Origin: Diorhabda sublineata
Taxonomy: Eukaryota; Arthropoda; Insecta; Coleoptera; Chrysomelidae
Assembly: GCF_026230105.1 (NCBI RefSeq)
Contig: NC_079479.1
Coordinates: 34,131,385-34,195,384, forward strand
Direction: 5' to 3'
Length of the DNA stretch: 64,000 bases
The first letter of the stretch is position 1, and each line of letters opens with the position of its first letter. Of this stretch, positions 1-12,525 are shown one piece after another. Under the pieces are notes generated by a model. It was not told the DNA's origin and made no database searches. It was given only the letters and a program-made list of their open reading frames with translations. Position numbers and translations under genes: made by a program.

Positions 1-1549
1 AAACAATTAAATATTTATTGTCTAATTTCTTTTGTAAAACGATAATCATTATTAATTTAATTGTTTAGTTGTTTTAATTTTAGATTAGCTATGTTAATAT
101 GGATCTTTCATTAAATCTTACAGCCTTAAGAATAATACGAATACCTAATAATCAAATCAAATCAGATTTTTTTATGTCAGCAGCAATTTTTGAATTGAAT
201 GAATTTGAAGATACAAATTAATTGCAGTAAAATCAGTCTTCGGCGTGTCTTGTCATTTATAATCATCATAAAAGCTGAATACGTTGTGATTGTTTCGATT
301 TTGGTACAGTTGGTTGACCGAAATTTGAAGATTTAACGTCACAAAATACAAAGAGATACCCCAGAGAGAAATTGAAAGCATTTTAAGTAGATATTGACGC
401 GACTTAGACATCAAAATTATATTCACAATTAAGTTTTTATTTATATTATTTATATATGTTAATGTTGTCAAAACTAAATCTCGAAATTAGTTTCAGGTTT
501 CTTTCGAACGTTTTAATTGAGGATTAAATGTTGATTTTTTATTCTAAGAATTTAGAAATAGTTTGAAGAATGGTGATTATAATGATGATAAGTCATGGCG
601 CCGAACTTTCAAGGAAGTGTGTTTACTCACACAACAAATAGTTTATTACGATATTTGGAATTGGAATTTGAACACCAGAACTTTATCGTTGCTTTTTATT
701 TATTTTATACATTGTTAGGGCACTTTTCTATATTACCTTTGATTTCTGAATTGTCAAAATGTAAAGTTATGACTGCCTCATTCGTAAAATGTATCCGCTC
801 CAATTGACGACAGCATATTGATATCTGGTTTGAGGTTAGGGATAATTTTGTCTTTTTCGGTATTTTGGACCATTTCGTGCTAATTTCCACGATAGGGTTC
901 TATTTGAAATATGGTATTCACGCCCTAAATTTAATCTTTATTAGGTAAAAATTCTTGGTTTTCCATTTTTTTGCCAATTATGTCCAATAAAATTATAGAT
1001 ACCTTCACTTACCCAACCTTACAGAAATTTGTATACAACTGACCTAAAAAGGACTTTTTATTATTAAATTATTTTATTATTAAAACCTATTTTCAAACTA
1101 AATATCGTGTCAAACTATTGCGACATACCTCATCAAATGTTAGAAGCTTTAAAAGAATGTATTTTATACAAAATATATTTATTCTTTCGTGGAAATTATA
1201 GTACTTTTTTTAATCCAAATAGAATTAAAAATACAGCAAAATCAAATGTTTTGATAAAAATATTTGGGATGTTTGGATACCTCTAAATTGAAACCAAAAT
1301 TATGTCAGGAAATTGCGGATTCATTCACAAACAAACAAAAAAGCGACAAAAAATAGTGAAGCTGTGGCTTCTTATTATTTTCACTCAATATAAGTTTCAC
1401 ACCAGAGTTTTTCTTCGCCATTTTCGCATAATAATCAAGTCATGTGATGAGATTTTCATGAGTTAAATTGCTATGAATCAGTCCTAAGCGTGATATTCGT
1501 ACTTAATGTTGTCTGTTTAATGTATGTATAATTGACGTTGTCATATATA
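1..1549. other. AT-rich stretch, no gene recognised
   Basis: Short open frames on both strands have no recognisable domain, no credible splice borders and low-complexity composition. I see no repeat or transposon remnant that I can name. Confidence 0.6.
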
Positions 1550-3331
1550 CATCCTGTTCTTCATGTGTTGCTGGAGATGCTCCCTCTCCTATCAGAAAGT
1601 CCAGAATGTAGAATAGTTCTAGCTACCATTGATCAAGACTGCTATAAAGCTGTTAGTATTCGTAGATTGTTTTTGCCTAGATTGATACCTTCAACAGATG
1701 TTCCTTGGGTATAACTTTCCAGTCTGTCTCAATTCCCGTAGATGATTCCAATAAGTGGTTTTACCTCTATCTATCTCTTTTCCCAGTGTTTTCTCTACTC
1801 TTCAGAGCCTATGAAAGATGTATCTGCCCCTATGGAAGCGAGTCCGTCAGATATTTCGTTTACCAGTGTGTCCCAGAATCTAATGGAAGGTAACTTTATT
1901 CTTTTGGCGAAGGATTTGTTGATTTTTAGATTCCGTTCAAATTGTTTTGTCGTACCAAAGAATCTATTGGATCTCCTGTGCATCATGTGGTGCTGCAGAT
2001 GCTTCCTCTCAGAAAGTTCGGATTGTAGCTACCAGAGATCTTTTGGCGTCCATTGAGACTGCTACCAAACTCCTGTCAGTTTTCGTAGATTGTTTTTGCC
2101 TAGATTGATACCTTCCACAGATGTTCCTTGGGTATAACTTTCCAGTCTGTCTCAATTCCCGTAGATGATTCCAATAAGTGGTTTTACCTCTATCTATCTC
2201 TTTTCCCAGTGTTTTCTCTACTCTTCAGAGCCTATGAAAGATGTATCTGCCCCTATGGAAGCGAGTCCGTCAGATATTTCGTTTACCAGTGTGTCCCAGA
2301 ATCTAATGGAAGGTAACTTTATTCTTTTGGCGAAGGATTTGTTGATTTTTAGATTTCGTTCAAAGAATCTATTGGATCTCCTGTGCATTATGTGGTGCTG
2401 GAGATGCTTCCTCTCAGAAAGTTTAGATTGTAGCTACCAGAGATCTTTTGGCGTTCATTGAGACTGCTACCAAACTCCTGTCAGTTTTCGTAGATTGTTT
2501 TTGCCTAGATTGATACCTTCAACAGATGTTCCTTGGGTATAACTTTTCTGTCCGTCTCAATTCCCGTAGATGATTCCAGTAAGTGGTTTTACCTCTATCT
2601 ATCTCTTTTCCCAGTGTTTTCTCTACTCTTCAGAGCCTATGAAAGATGTATCTGCCCCTATGGAAGCGAGTCTGTCAGATATTTCGTTTACCAGTGTGTC
2701 CCAGAATCTAATGGAAGGTAACTTTATTCTTTTGGCGAAGGATTTGTTGATTTTTAGATTCCGTTCAAATTGTTTTGTCGTACCAAAGAATCTATTGGAT
2801 CTCCTGTGCATCATGTGGTGCTGCAGATGCTTCCTCTCAGAAAGTTCGGATTGTAGCTACCAGAGATCTTTTGGCGTTCATTGAGACTGCTACCAAACTC
2901 CTGTCAGTTTTCGTAGATTGTTTTTGCCTAGATTGATACCTTCAACAGATGTTCCTTGGGTATAACTTTTCTGTCCGTCTCAACTCCCGTAGATGATTCC
3001 AGTAAGTGGTTTTACCTCTATCTATCTCTTTTCCCAGTGTTTTCTCTACTCTTCAGAGCCTATGAAAGATGTATCTGCCCCTATGGAAGCGAGTCTGTCA
3101 GATATTTCGTTTACCAGTGTGTCCCAGAATCTAATGGAAGGTAACTTTATTCTTTTGGCGAAGGATTTGTTGATTTTTAGATTTCGTTCAAAGAATCTAT
3201 TGGATCTCCTGTGCATTATGTGGTGCTGGAGATGCTTCCTCTCAGAAAGTTTAGATTGTAGCTACCAGAGATCTTTTGGCGTCCATTGAGACTGCTACCA
3301 AACTCCTACTAGTTTTCATAGATTGTTTTTA
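1550..3331. repeat. Tandem array with alternating 423/405-bp units (828-bp dimer)
   Basis: Near-identical units start at 1705, 2128, 2533 and 2956, giving steps of 423, 405 and 423 bp. The length difference is an 18-bp block (TTGTTTTGTCGTACCAAA) present in the first and third units and absent from the second and fourth, so the repeating unit is an 828-bp dimer. A diverged partial unit precedes it (1550-1704), and homology fades at about 3331. The minus strand of each 423-bp unit has a 63-residue open frame with coding-like composition (for example IRFWDTLVNEISD), interrupted by stops elsewhere, so the monomer may derive from a coding sequence that I do not recognise. Confidence 0.9.
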
Positions 3332-4515
3332 TTCATTTAGTTATTTATTTACACCATCCTTCAGGGCAAGTGCCAATTAAAAGGTGGGAAATTGAACAAT
3401 TGAAGTTGTAAGGTACAAGTAAACAATGGTACAATTAGATGAAGTGAAACCATGGTAAGTAAGTTTTTTATCCGTGAGATATGACATTAAAAAGGTGGCA
3501 AATGAATCAGTTAAACCAATGTTGGATAGCTTAGAGTTTCAAACTTCAAAATGTTTAGTCGCACCATGGACTTGAGATATTGTATTGTCCTTCACAGCTT
3601 CTTTATAGCATAAATCACGTTGTTTATTACCTAGTTAAGTTTACATATTGGTAAATTTCCAGTATTTTGATTTTTTTTCATCATCGTTAACTTGTAGTAG
3701 CTTCTTCATTAATTTTTTTTCCAATTAGATTTTGTATTCATTAGATTCGATTAAGAGGTCTTCCTCCATGTCTTTAATTGCGTAAATCTTCACTATTATA
3801 CTATCAGACAAAATATTACAGTCATAATAGTGAAAAAAAGTTGTTTATAAAACTTTTGAAATAAATAGTACATACACCAATTAATTTTTTATTGTCTATT
3901 TTCCACCTAATTGTAAGCTATTACGTACTCTAAGAAGACAACTATGTTGAACCTGCTAAAGCGCACTTAAGTGATCGTTTAGGTAACAAATTGTGTTTAA
4001 AAGAGTTGGCAACAACGCAAATTTTATTGTAAGTGTAAACTTAAAAGGATAATAAACGATAATCAAAGTGCGTTGATTATAGATTGAGATATTGTTTGAC
4101 AAAATATTCAAACGGTGATAATTGAAACGTATAGAGTTGAATTCGAGTAAAACATACGGAAAAACTAACAACAATTGTTGTTTCAGTGTACTGTGAAATG
4201 GTGAATGAAGCTCTCGTTCCGCTAGTACATTTTATAGATATCTCGTAATCAAATAATGGATTAACAACTTCAATATTAATAGTTATCTTTACGGCTGATC
4301 ACCAGTAGTTCTTCGTCATCTGAATTGAAATTCTATGTATAGATCAATTTTATAATACCTGTTTGGATAAGAATGTGGGACACGTTATGATACTACAGGT
4401 GTTAGCTTATGAGATTATTATTTAAATTATTGTGTCGGTGAGAGTGGGTGGTGCCACTATTTTATCGAAAAAAGTTTGGTTTTTATAACAAGCTATTTAA
4501 TAATATTATGAAATT
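3332..4515. other. Non-coding stretch, nothing recognised
   Basis: AT-rich DNA with only short unsupported frames. No repeat structure stands out. Confidence 0.5.
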
Positions 4516-5215
4516 TTGTGCAAATCTTTAGGTATTGAAAAAGTATGGTTAGTTTTTATTAGACGTATGAATCCTCATCATAGAAAGCGATTATCAAATA
4601 AGAAATTTTATTCCAGCAGCTTATATATAAACTTAATAAAACAGTTACCACATTCCTTTTTATCTATCCTAAAATCCTATTTAACAGAGAGACATTTTTT
4701 AGTAAAACATCAAGATGAATTCAAAGGATTATATTCGATCGAAGCTGGTGTTCCCCAAGGAAGGAAACTGGAGCTCACTCAACAATCGCTGAAAACAATG
4801 GAGGATTAAAGCTAACGAAGCCAAGTCCACTCATATAACTCACACAATGAAAAGTGAAACATGTCCACCAGTCACACAGTGTACACAATTAACCCAGTTA
4901 AACGATACATTGACAGACGTTTAACTTGACAAAAAAATATATTTATGAAATTAAAATCTGAACTGACTTTGGAAAACAAACTGCTATTATACAAGGCTAT
5001 ACTTAGACCATCTGTGGAGGACTGCCAGCAATTCCAACCTAAAAATACTGCAGCGGCTTAGAAATAAAGAGTTAGAGTAAATGGTATGTTACATCAGCAT
5101 TTATAGAGAAAGAACTTCAAGTAGTTTCAGTAGAGGAAGTAATCAAGAGTTGCAGCAGCAAGTACAAGGATCGTGTGTTGTTAATTCTGTTGTATTAGTA
5201 AGCTAGAGTGTCCTT
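4516..5215 (+). pseudogene. Jockey-like LINE reverse transcriptase relic
   Basis: The frame from 4516 contains a typical RT stretch, FLSILKSYLTERHFLVKHQD, followed by GVPQG, the start of the conserved GVPQGSVLGP block. Directly after GVPQG the sequence jumps to the later RT/C-terminal part in another frame (WRIKANEAKSTHIT near 4799-4840, then LENKLLLYKAIL-like and ILQRLRNKEL-like segments up to about 5200). The YADD catalytic region lies in the missing part, so the copy is internally deleted, frameshifted and has stops. In a living element this domain copies element RNA into DNA at the insertion site. Family level (Jockey/CR1-type non-LTR) is confident; the exact clade is not. Confidence 0.75.
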
Positions 5216-5574
5216 AGGGGTATCTTCGCTGGAAGATACTCCTGCAAGTCTATTGAAATCAATACAAATAAAAACCTTCAAAAATTAATCGGTTTCGTTT
5301 TCTCAAGTTATCCCAAAATCTTCTCAAAATCTATATCTCCCTCTCTATATATACCTTAATCCTAAGATGTAATCTATTGATCAAATTATTTATGAGTCTC
5401 CCCTAGATTCCTTCTGCACGTCTAAATGGTAACACTTAAACAAAAGATCAAATAAAGCAAACTATATAATCAATTGATGGAAGAAATAAAAATATGCGAG
5501 AAAGATAATGGAATAGAGGTGTTGCCTTTGGTAATTTTTCGAATTAGAAGTTGGTAATACTGAAAGAAACTACA
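5216..5574. other. Non-coding stretch after the LINE relic
   Basis: No domain recognised. It may include decayed 3' sequence of the preceding LINE. Confidence 0.4.
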
Positions 5575-5655
5575 ACGCTACAGTTTACTTGCAGTCTCTG
5601 AAGACGATAACTTAGTTATCGAATCACGCGTTAGAGTGAGTGTAGTACAACGCCA
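5575..5655 (+). repeat. Dispersed repeat, copy 1
   Basis: The block around CTCTGAAGACGATAACTTAG followed by an ATCGAA...CGCGT stretch recurs in reverse orientation at about 53865-53935 in this window. Two copies 48 kb apart in opposite orientation show an interspersed repeat, probably a piece of a transposon that I cannot name. Confidence 0.6.
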
Positions 5656-5905
5656 TGTCTACTTCTAGATAGTCTTCGACACACTCCACATACTTTTACC
5701 ATCTCTCGGTAAGCTTTCGGATGCCCTTTTCGTTAAAATTCGCGCAAGAAGGATTGCTTTCGAATCGCAGTCCACCAAGTGCCTTTTTCAATGGACAATG
5801 ACCATAAATCTTGACTATAAGGAGTATTTCCCAACCCAATTCGAGAAGATGCGGGCAAACTTCCCAGCGCGTGAATTTCTGTTCAAAATTCAGAAGTCTT
5901 GGCAC
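5650..5905 (-). pseudogene. Mariner transposase C-terminal relic
   Basis: On the minus strand the frame reads LELGWEIL, then a gap, then GPLKKALGG-like sequence (GHCPLKKALGGLRFES), and ends GIRKLTERW followed, after a stop, by KYVECVEDYLEVD. This order (LGWE, then the LKK-L-G-RF block, then GIxKLxxRW and CVxxxGDYVE) is the normal C-terminus of mariner transposases. The HPPYSPDLAPSD segment with the third catalytic Asp is missing and stops interrupt the frame, so the copy is dead. Confidence 0.65.
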
Positions 5906-7319
5906 TCATCTGGCTGAAATTGGAGAGGCAGTCATCCCCGAATTACTTGAGTAATAATAAACCAGACACTAAATCGTTTTCGCTCGTGGCTGCACCAAAA
6001 AGCGAGGTTGCGCGCTACCGGCTAGACCAGTCTAACATTCAGAGCAACTACTTTCGTGTTTACTGCAGCATGGATGCTGGTGTAGATACTTCAAAGGTAG
6101 TTGTTATTAACAAATAGGGAGTTTATCTCTGTTTGGTCATCATACCAATTATTGATGAACAAATGCTAGACCAAAATCTTGATGTTGGTCTTGGCTTTGG
6201 TCTTTCCACCTAACCTAACCTAACTTAATCAAGAACAAGACTAGTCTCGCTCATCACAACCAATTGTTTTTTGTTTATAGGCATAAAATGTTATTTTTCT
6301 CATTCTCCATCATTGCTTTAAGGAATTTGTAATATATTTATGTTTTAACATCTTTTCTTGTTTTTGTAGCATCCAAATCATTATGTTCCCGTACTACAAT
6401 AATTTAATTATCGTTTCCTTTCGTTTCTGCTGAAAAATTATGTCCATCTCAGTGAACGTCCCTGTATAACAAATTATATTGTTAAATCTAATTAGGTTCC
6501 ATTTAAAACTAGTAAATAAAATTGCACGTATTTACTTTTCTTTAACTGTAGAATTTTTAACGATACCAATAAAGACAATTAACACAACGTAAGTATAATT
6601 GGTGCATAGGTAGGTATAAAATTATCGGCAAATGAATAAACGAAATCCATTAAAATGTCACAGTCAGGGCCGAGTTTATCTGCTGTCAACTAGCAAATAA
6701 ATCGAAGGAAGTGAGTCCACTATTGCCAATGTCAAGGATGTCTTATTCGTTTTATTCGTTTGGATAAGATACGTTTCATGAACAATAAATAGATTTTTCA
6801 TGATGTTTTCTCAGAGTTTTCTGGTATTTATACATACGATGTTTACGAAAATTTTTTTAAGATTACGAGGTGAACAATTTTCCTGAACACAAACAAAATT
6901 TCACAGTCTCTAAATTTCTTATATTCCTCGACTCTTCTGAAGATCAGACAACACTGTAAGGTCTCTTACATCTATGATGTGTGACGTGGAACGGTGTTTT
7001 TCATTAAATATTCTGTATAAAGCAAAGATAATAGCTTAGACAACGAAATTATCGATATTTATATATTGATGGTTAGACGACGATGCATTTTTAAAAACAA
7101 TACCTATGGGAACTGAAATTATCATTTTTATAAATTATTATCGGTTCAGCGTTACACGGAGACTCTATTCGACAATATTTACTTTGAATAACTACACTAG
7201 AGCAGAGGTCGATCACCAGAGACTCTTTGGATGTGAAGCTGCGGCTCTTTAGTTTCAAATCAAATATTATTGATTTTATCAAAATAAACAATGTTTTTAG
7301 CCTCCTCCCAGTAACATAC
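5906..7319. other. Non-coding stretch
   Basis: No gene recognised. The plus frame 5899-6117 and the minus frame 7091-7372 lack domains or splice support. A short interstitial CCTAA tract at 6209-6224 is listed separately. Confidence 0.5.
6209..6224. repeat. Short interstitial (CCTAA)3 tract
   Basis: Three perfect copies of CCTAA (TTAGG on the other strand, the usual insect telomere unit). It is too short to be a telomere and may be the edge of a mobile element or an internal telomere-like motif. Confidence 0.6.
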
Positions 7320-9433
7320 GACAAGAATTGCTCCATACGTGCATCATTTGAAGAACTGATTTCGAAAACCAACCAGAAATCTGATCAAAATTAATGAATT
7401 AAGGTTTGAATTGCTATCTCATGCACCCTATTCGCCAAATTTGACCCCATCGGATTATTTTCTGTTCCCAGACTTGAAAAAAAGGCTTAATGGTCGAAGA
7501 TTTTTTAACAAAAGAATATCGAACTGATGAAACATCGCTGGAAAAATTATTTTCCCCAAAATTTTCGTGTTTTCTTTGTTTCGCCAGACAAGGAATGCTC
7601 CTTACGTGCATCTGAAGAACTGATCTCGAAAACCAACCAGAAATCTGATCAAAATTAATGAATTAAGGTTTGAAATGCTACCTCATGCACCCTATTCGCC
7701 AAATTTGACCCCTCGGATTATTTTCTGTTCCCAGACTTGTAAAAATTGTTTGGTGCGCAATAATTTTTCAAAAAAAGGGTATCGAACTAATGAAACATCG
7801 CTGGAAAAATTATTTTCCCCAAAATTTTCGTATTTTCTTTATTTGGCCAGACAAGGATTGCTCCATACGTGCTTCTGAAGAGCTGATTTCGAAAACCAAC
7901 CAGAAATCTGATCAAAATTAATGAATTAAGGTTTGAAATGCTACCTCATGCAACCTATTCGCCAAATTTGACCCCATCGCATTATTTTCTGTTCCCAGAC
8001 TTGTAAAAATTGTTTGGTGCGCAATAATTTTTCAAAAAAAGGGTATCGAACTAATGAAACATCGCTGGAAAAATTATTTTCCCCAAAATTTTCGTATTTT
8101 CTTTATTTGGCCAGACAAGGATTGCTCCATACGTGCTTCTGAAGAGCTGATTTCGAAAACCAACCAGAAATCTGATCAAAATTAATGAATTAAGGTTTGA
8201 ATTGCTATCTCATGCACCCTATTCGCCAAATTTGACCCCATCGGATTATTTTCTGTTCCCAGACTTGAAAAAAAGGCTTAATGGTCGAAGATTTTTTAAC
8301 AAAAGAATATCGAACTGATTAAACATCGCTGGAAAAATTATTTTCCTCAAAATTTTTGTGTTTTCTTTATTTGGCCAGACAAGGATTGCTCCATACGTGC
8401 TTCTGAAGAGCTGATTTCGAAAACCAACCAGAAATCTGATCAAAATTAATGAATTAAGGTTTGAAATGCTACCTCATGCACCCTATTCGCCAAATTTGAC
8501 CCCTCGGATTATTTTCTGTTCCCAGACTTGTAAAAATTGTTTGGTGCGCAATAATTTTTCAAAAAAAGGGTATCGAACTAATGAAACATCGCTGGAAAAA
8601 TTATTTTCCCCAAAATTTTCGTATTTTCTTTATTTGGCCAGACAAGGATTGCTCCATACGTGCTTCTGAAGAGCTGATTTCGAAAACCAACCAGAAATCT
8701 GATCAAAATTAATGAATTAAGGTTTGAATTGCTACCTCATACACCCTATTCGCCAAATTTGACCCCATCGGATTATTTTCTGTTCCCAGACTTGAAAAAA
8801 AGGCTTAATGGTCGAAGATTTTTTAACAAAAGAATATCGAACTGATTAAACATCGCTGGAAAAATTATTTTCCTCAAAATTTTTGTGTTTTCTTTATTTG
8901 GCCAGACAAGGATTGCTCCATACGTGCTTCTGAAGAGCTGATTTCGAAAACCAACCAGAAATCTGATCAAAATTAATGAATTAAGGTTTGAATTGCTACC
9001 TCATGCAACCTATTCGCCAAATTTGACCCCATCGGATTATTTTCTGTTTCCAGACTTGAAAAAATTTTTTGTCGCGCAAAGATTTTCCAACAAAAGAATA
9101 TCGAACTAATTAAACATCGATGGAAAAATTATTTTTCCCAAAATTTTCGTGTTTTCTTTGTTTCGCCAGACAAGGAATGCTCCTTACGTGCATCTGAAGA
9201 ACTGATTTCGAAAACCAACCAGAAATCTGATCAAAATTAATGAATTAAGGTTTGAATTGCTACCTCATGCAACCTATTCGCCAAATTTGACCCCATCGGA
9301 TTATTTTCTGTTTCCAGACTTGAAAAAATTTTTTGTCGCGCAAAGATTTTCCAACAAAAGGGTATCGAACTAATTAAACATCGATGGAAAAATTATTTTT
9401 CCCAAAATTTTCGTGTTTTCTTTATTTGGCCAG
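7320..9433 (+). repeat. Tandem array of eight 264-bp mariner transposase fragments
   Basis: The phrase AAGGTTTGAA recurs at 7401, 7665, 7928, 8192, 8456, 8719, 8983 and 9247, a step of 263-264 bp. Each unit translates on plus as INELRFELL, then a HAPYSPNLTPSDYFLFPDLK block, matching the mariner motif INELRFELLPHPPYSPDLAPSDYFLFP with the third catalytic Asp. The rest of the unit is C-terminal sequence with stops. Three unit types occur: A (7401, 8192, 8719), B (7665, 7928, 8456) and C (8983, 9247); the A units at 8192 and 8719 are almost identical, implying a multi-unit duplication. The last unit is cut at 9433. No unit could encode an active transposase. Confidence 0.9.
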
Positions 9434-11319
9434 GTACTTCTTCGATCATCTTCGTAATTCGATGATTTTCTCATCTCATACATCAAAATTTGATGTAAAT
9501 TCACAATCTACGTGATTGCCTTCGTTGGGTTGGTTGTTGTTATACCGATTAAGAAACCATATAAAAAAAAGATCTAAATGTTCTGTTGCAAAGAAAAAGT
9601 GTGAACGACAGCGAGTGTCTGTAGCGCCGTCTAGAAAAATGATAATAAAAAAAGGTAACAAGTTGCGGTGAGTTGTTAAATCCGTTAACAAAGCATTGGA
9701 ACATGTTAAATCTGTAAGATAAACAAATCTTCCAAGGCCCGAAAACTCAGTATATATAAAAGATAAAGATGAGATAGGTAAATAAGAGGCTGCGTGTCAA
9801 TAGAACTTGAATGAATTGTGTGTTTTCATAGCTAATAATGAATGAGTCGACAATGAGCAACAATATGGATAGTACACACATTTTCGATGTCATTTTGAGT
9901 TGACAACTGCCTTAAGAGACTCTATTATAAACAAAACGTGATCATAAAATCGGTATTTACAGGACCGGAATATTGGAATATTTTTCGTAAAATTATTGAA
10001 TAAATTACAATATTTTTATTCATTTTGGTTTCAGAGGATTAAAATCACGGTCAAAGTGATCAAAACTTTTTATATTCTGAGACAAACTGTGACAAGTTTT
10101 AACCAGTTCTAAATTATCGTTACTACTATGTCCACGTGTCTTCCGGCTCTTCCGAAGAAATGAAAAATAGTCAGAAATCGGTCATAAAAGGTCAGTTGCT
10201 TTCATAAATTAGTCACCATTACAAAATTCATAAATAAGGGTTGAATTTAGATTATCAAATAATTGAAGATATTGAAGATTACAAAAACCCAATCAGTGTC
10301 GATGAATTTTTAAAAATTTAACATAAAAATCTTCCAAGGTGTTGTGGCACTGTTGAAGCTAGTTTACTGAGCACATTCCAAAAAGAAGATGAAAAATTCA
10401 GTCCAGTTGCTTGCTGATTTAGCATACTAGGTATTTAAAATTGAAGACCCTCTCAGCATTCCGTCTGTAGTGACGCCTTGAGATATAGCTGGCAACTAAA
10501 AGCCATAAACTTTATCTAAGCAACATTTCTATACAGTCCCATTTCATATCCCATTGCATTAACAGAATTTATGATATTTTAGAGACCCAGGAAATTATCG
10601 CACGCTATCATCAGCATAACAAATGGTATTAGTGATTTTGACCCCGATGTCTTTTTGCACATAAAGCTTTTTTTTCGACATATAGTTTAAACAACAGGTC
10701 ACATCATTATCAAACGCCTCGTTACATTCGACGTTCATATGTCTTTCTTTGACTCGAAACCTCCTGTCGCCAATACAGGTTCTATATGTAATCTTTTTAT
10801 GATAGGAAAGATTTACCTAGATAGCTAGAACCAGCGAAATTGAAATATTCTTAGTAGCAATACAGAAGGATTCAGTAGATGAAAAAAGTTCATTATTTCA
10901 ACATCCGCATGGTCAAATGTTTCGACAACATTCCAAATCACTCCTCCAGTTCGTCAAGTTACACAAAGACACATGGGTTGAAAACCAGAAGCAAAAAAAT
11001 GTCAAGTTAGAATCTTGAGAAGCTGAAGGTTGCAAAATGCCATCTAAAATACTGCTACCAGGAAATTATGGGGCATGGATGACTTGGAAGTTTCTTAATG
11101 GGTTCAGATCAAGAATCTGTTAATCCAAGACTATGATGCAGAAGAAAACATCAAGTAAGACTATTGAGATCAGACTATGGCACATAATCCAAACTCCTCC
11201 AATCACCCGGCGACAGAATGGATTAGAACATACAAAAAGAAATTGGAGATTTATTCGTTATTTTCACCGGTCTATAGTCTGTCATTATTTTGCCGTACAA
11301 CGAAACTTTTGACGATGAA
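9434..11319. other. Non-coding stretch
   Basis: I recognise no gene, RNA or transposon end here. Open frames at 9476-9691 (minus) and 11177-11368 (plus) have no domain. Confidence 0.5.
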
Positions 11320-11832
11320 AAACATATTTATTGGAATGGATTTTGTCTACCATCTTGTTCATGCTTGAGTCGTACAAGTTTGCCGCCGCGTGTCAAAGAT
11401 AGATTAAAAACTTTTAGCTCTTCGTCGGTTGTGAAGTTCGTCCCTTCAAGTGTTTCTTTAATTCAGGGAAAAGATGTTGCCGTTTGTTGTCATTTGTCAG
11501 CATTTTCGGAACCCACCTAGCACAAACCTTGGTATATCCTAAGCGGTCTCTCGAAATGTTGTGAATATAGAGCTTGATGACATCAGGAATTATCTCGCTG
11601 ATGTCCTGAACCATCACGCATCGATCTGTCGACATTGTTTATTCCACTTTCGCAATCCCTTCGTCTGAAAACGACGGCCGACCAGACCGTTAATCGTCTT
11701 AGACGTCTGTACGTCCGTCTTTGAATTCTCTGGACCATTTACTACATTACATAGTTGGGAATGAATGCCGATCGGAGCAATGTTTTTTGCACACAAAAAA
11801 CGATTCCTGGGCTTAAATCGCACATGGCGCAA
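11320..11832 (-). pseudogene. Mariner transposase relic, deleted in the catalytic core
   Basis: Reading down the minus strand from 11832: GIHSQLCNVVNGPENSKTDV (N-terminal DNA-binding part), then WNKQCRQIDA, then DRLGYTKVCARWVPKML, the hallmark linker of mariner transposases. The frame then jumps straight to LFPELKKHLKGR, and in another frame to GTNFTTDEELK, both from the C-terminal third. The DD catalytic core between them is missing. At least two frameshifts split the copy. Identification as mariner is firm; it is an inactive internally deleted copy. Confidence 0.8.
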
Positions 11833-12108
11833 ACATCAAATGGAAGCTCCAACTTCCAACAGCCAGAGAATTAAAGTTGTGATACAATGTGATATTTTAC
11901 TTGGCAAGAAACCTTTTGACGGATAGTGCGACATGAAATTTCACCACAATCCGTTACTCTATTTTTAAAAAAGCCACGACTATACTGGTTTGTCTACAGT
12001 CACGGCAGACAACGCATTCGAAAGAATAGGTTTCAGGTTAAACAGCTGATTGTCACCTTCAACGCATGCGTACATTTTGTGTAGCAGTGCTTAATAGCCA
12101 CACTTCAT

Positions 12109-12525
12109 ATAAAGGCCGGGTCACACCTATCGTGCAGCCTTCCGATCCCTCTACGATCATACAGTCGGAATAGTGTGTGTTCACACGTGTCCGATCCCAG
12201 TCCTACACGACTGCAGCCAACGCGTGTCGGTTGGTTTTTTGGTATTTTTGAGTTTTTGCAGGAATTGGCAATAATTTTGGGTGTAAAACCAGAAGAACTT
12301 ATTGAAGAAGTGAGGAAGTATCCAGTATTGTATGACCAGACAAATGAGCAGTACCAAAACGTCAACTATAAAGATATGATGTTTCGAAGGAAGGAAATTT
12401 TTGAATATTTGGCGAACCTCTCGTAATTTTATTGTATTGAGACTGGCGAATGTGTCGCGCCAGAGCTCGCACCGATCCGTTCTTTGGAGCAAAATCGGAT
12501 CGGAGTGGTGTGTCTCGGCCATAAA
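12109..12525 (+). mobile_element. 407-bp inverted-repeat element with MADF fragment and ATAAA target duplication
   Basis: The element spans 12114-12520. Its ends are inverted repeats: GGCCGGGTCACACC at the left and, on the other strand, GGCCGAGACACACC at the right (12 of 14 match), with a richer GATCCGATC-type subterminal zone. It is flanked by ATAAA at 12109-12113 and 12521-12525, a likely target-site duplication. If the end is placed one base out, the duplication could be read as TAA, as in PIF/Harbinger. The interior carries the first half of a MADF domain, a partner protein domain often found with Harbinger transposons. No transposase is present, so it is non-autonomous. Confidence 0.75.
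12280..12426 (+). pseudogene. N-terminal half of a MADF domain
   Basis: The frame contains EELIEEVRKYPVLYDQTNEQ followed by YQNVNYKDMMFRRKEI and stops after NLS. The pattern LIxxVRKxPxLYDxxxxxYxxxxxKDxxW is the start of the MADF (Myb/SANT-like, Adf-1) DNA-binding domain, but the conserved Trp position reads Phe and helix 3 is missing. It sits inside the inverted-repeat element at 12114-12520 and is most likely a captured or decayed piece of that element's own gene rather than a host gene. Confidence 0.6.

Noticed and set aside
6209..6224. Chromosome-end telomere
   Set aside because: Only three CCTAA units, internal, with ordinary sequence on both sides.
10130..10480. Possible coding remnant
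   Set aside because: Short readable pieces on plus (IIEDIEDYKNPISVDEF) match nothing I know and are broken by stops.
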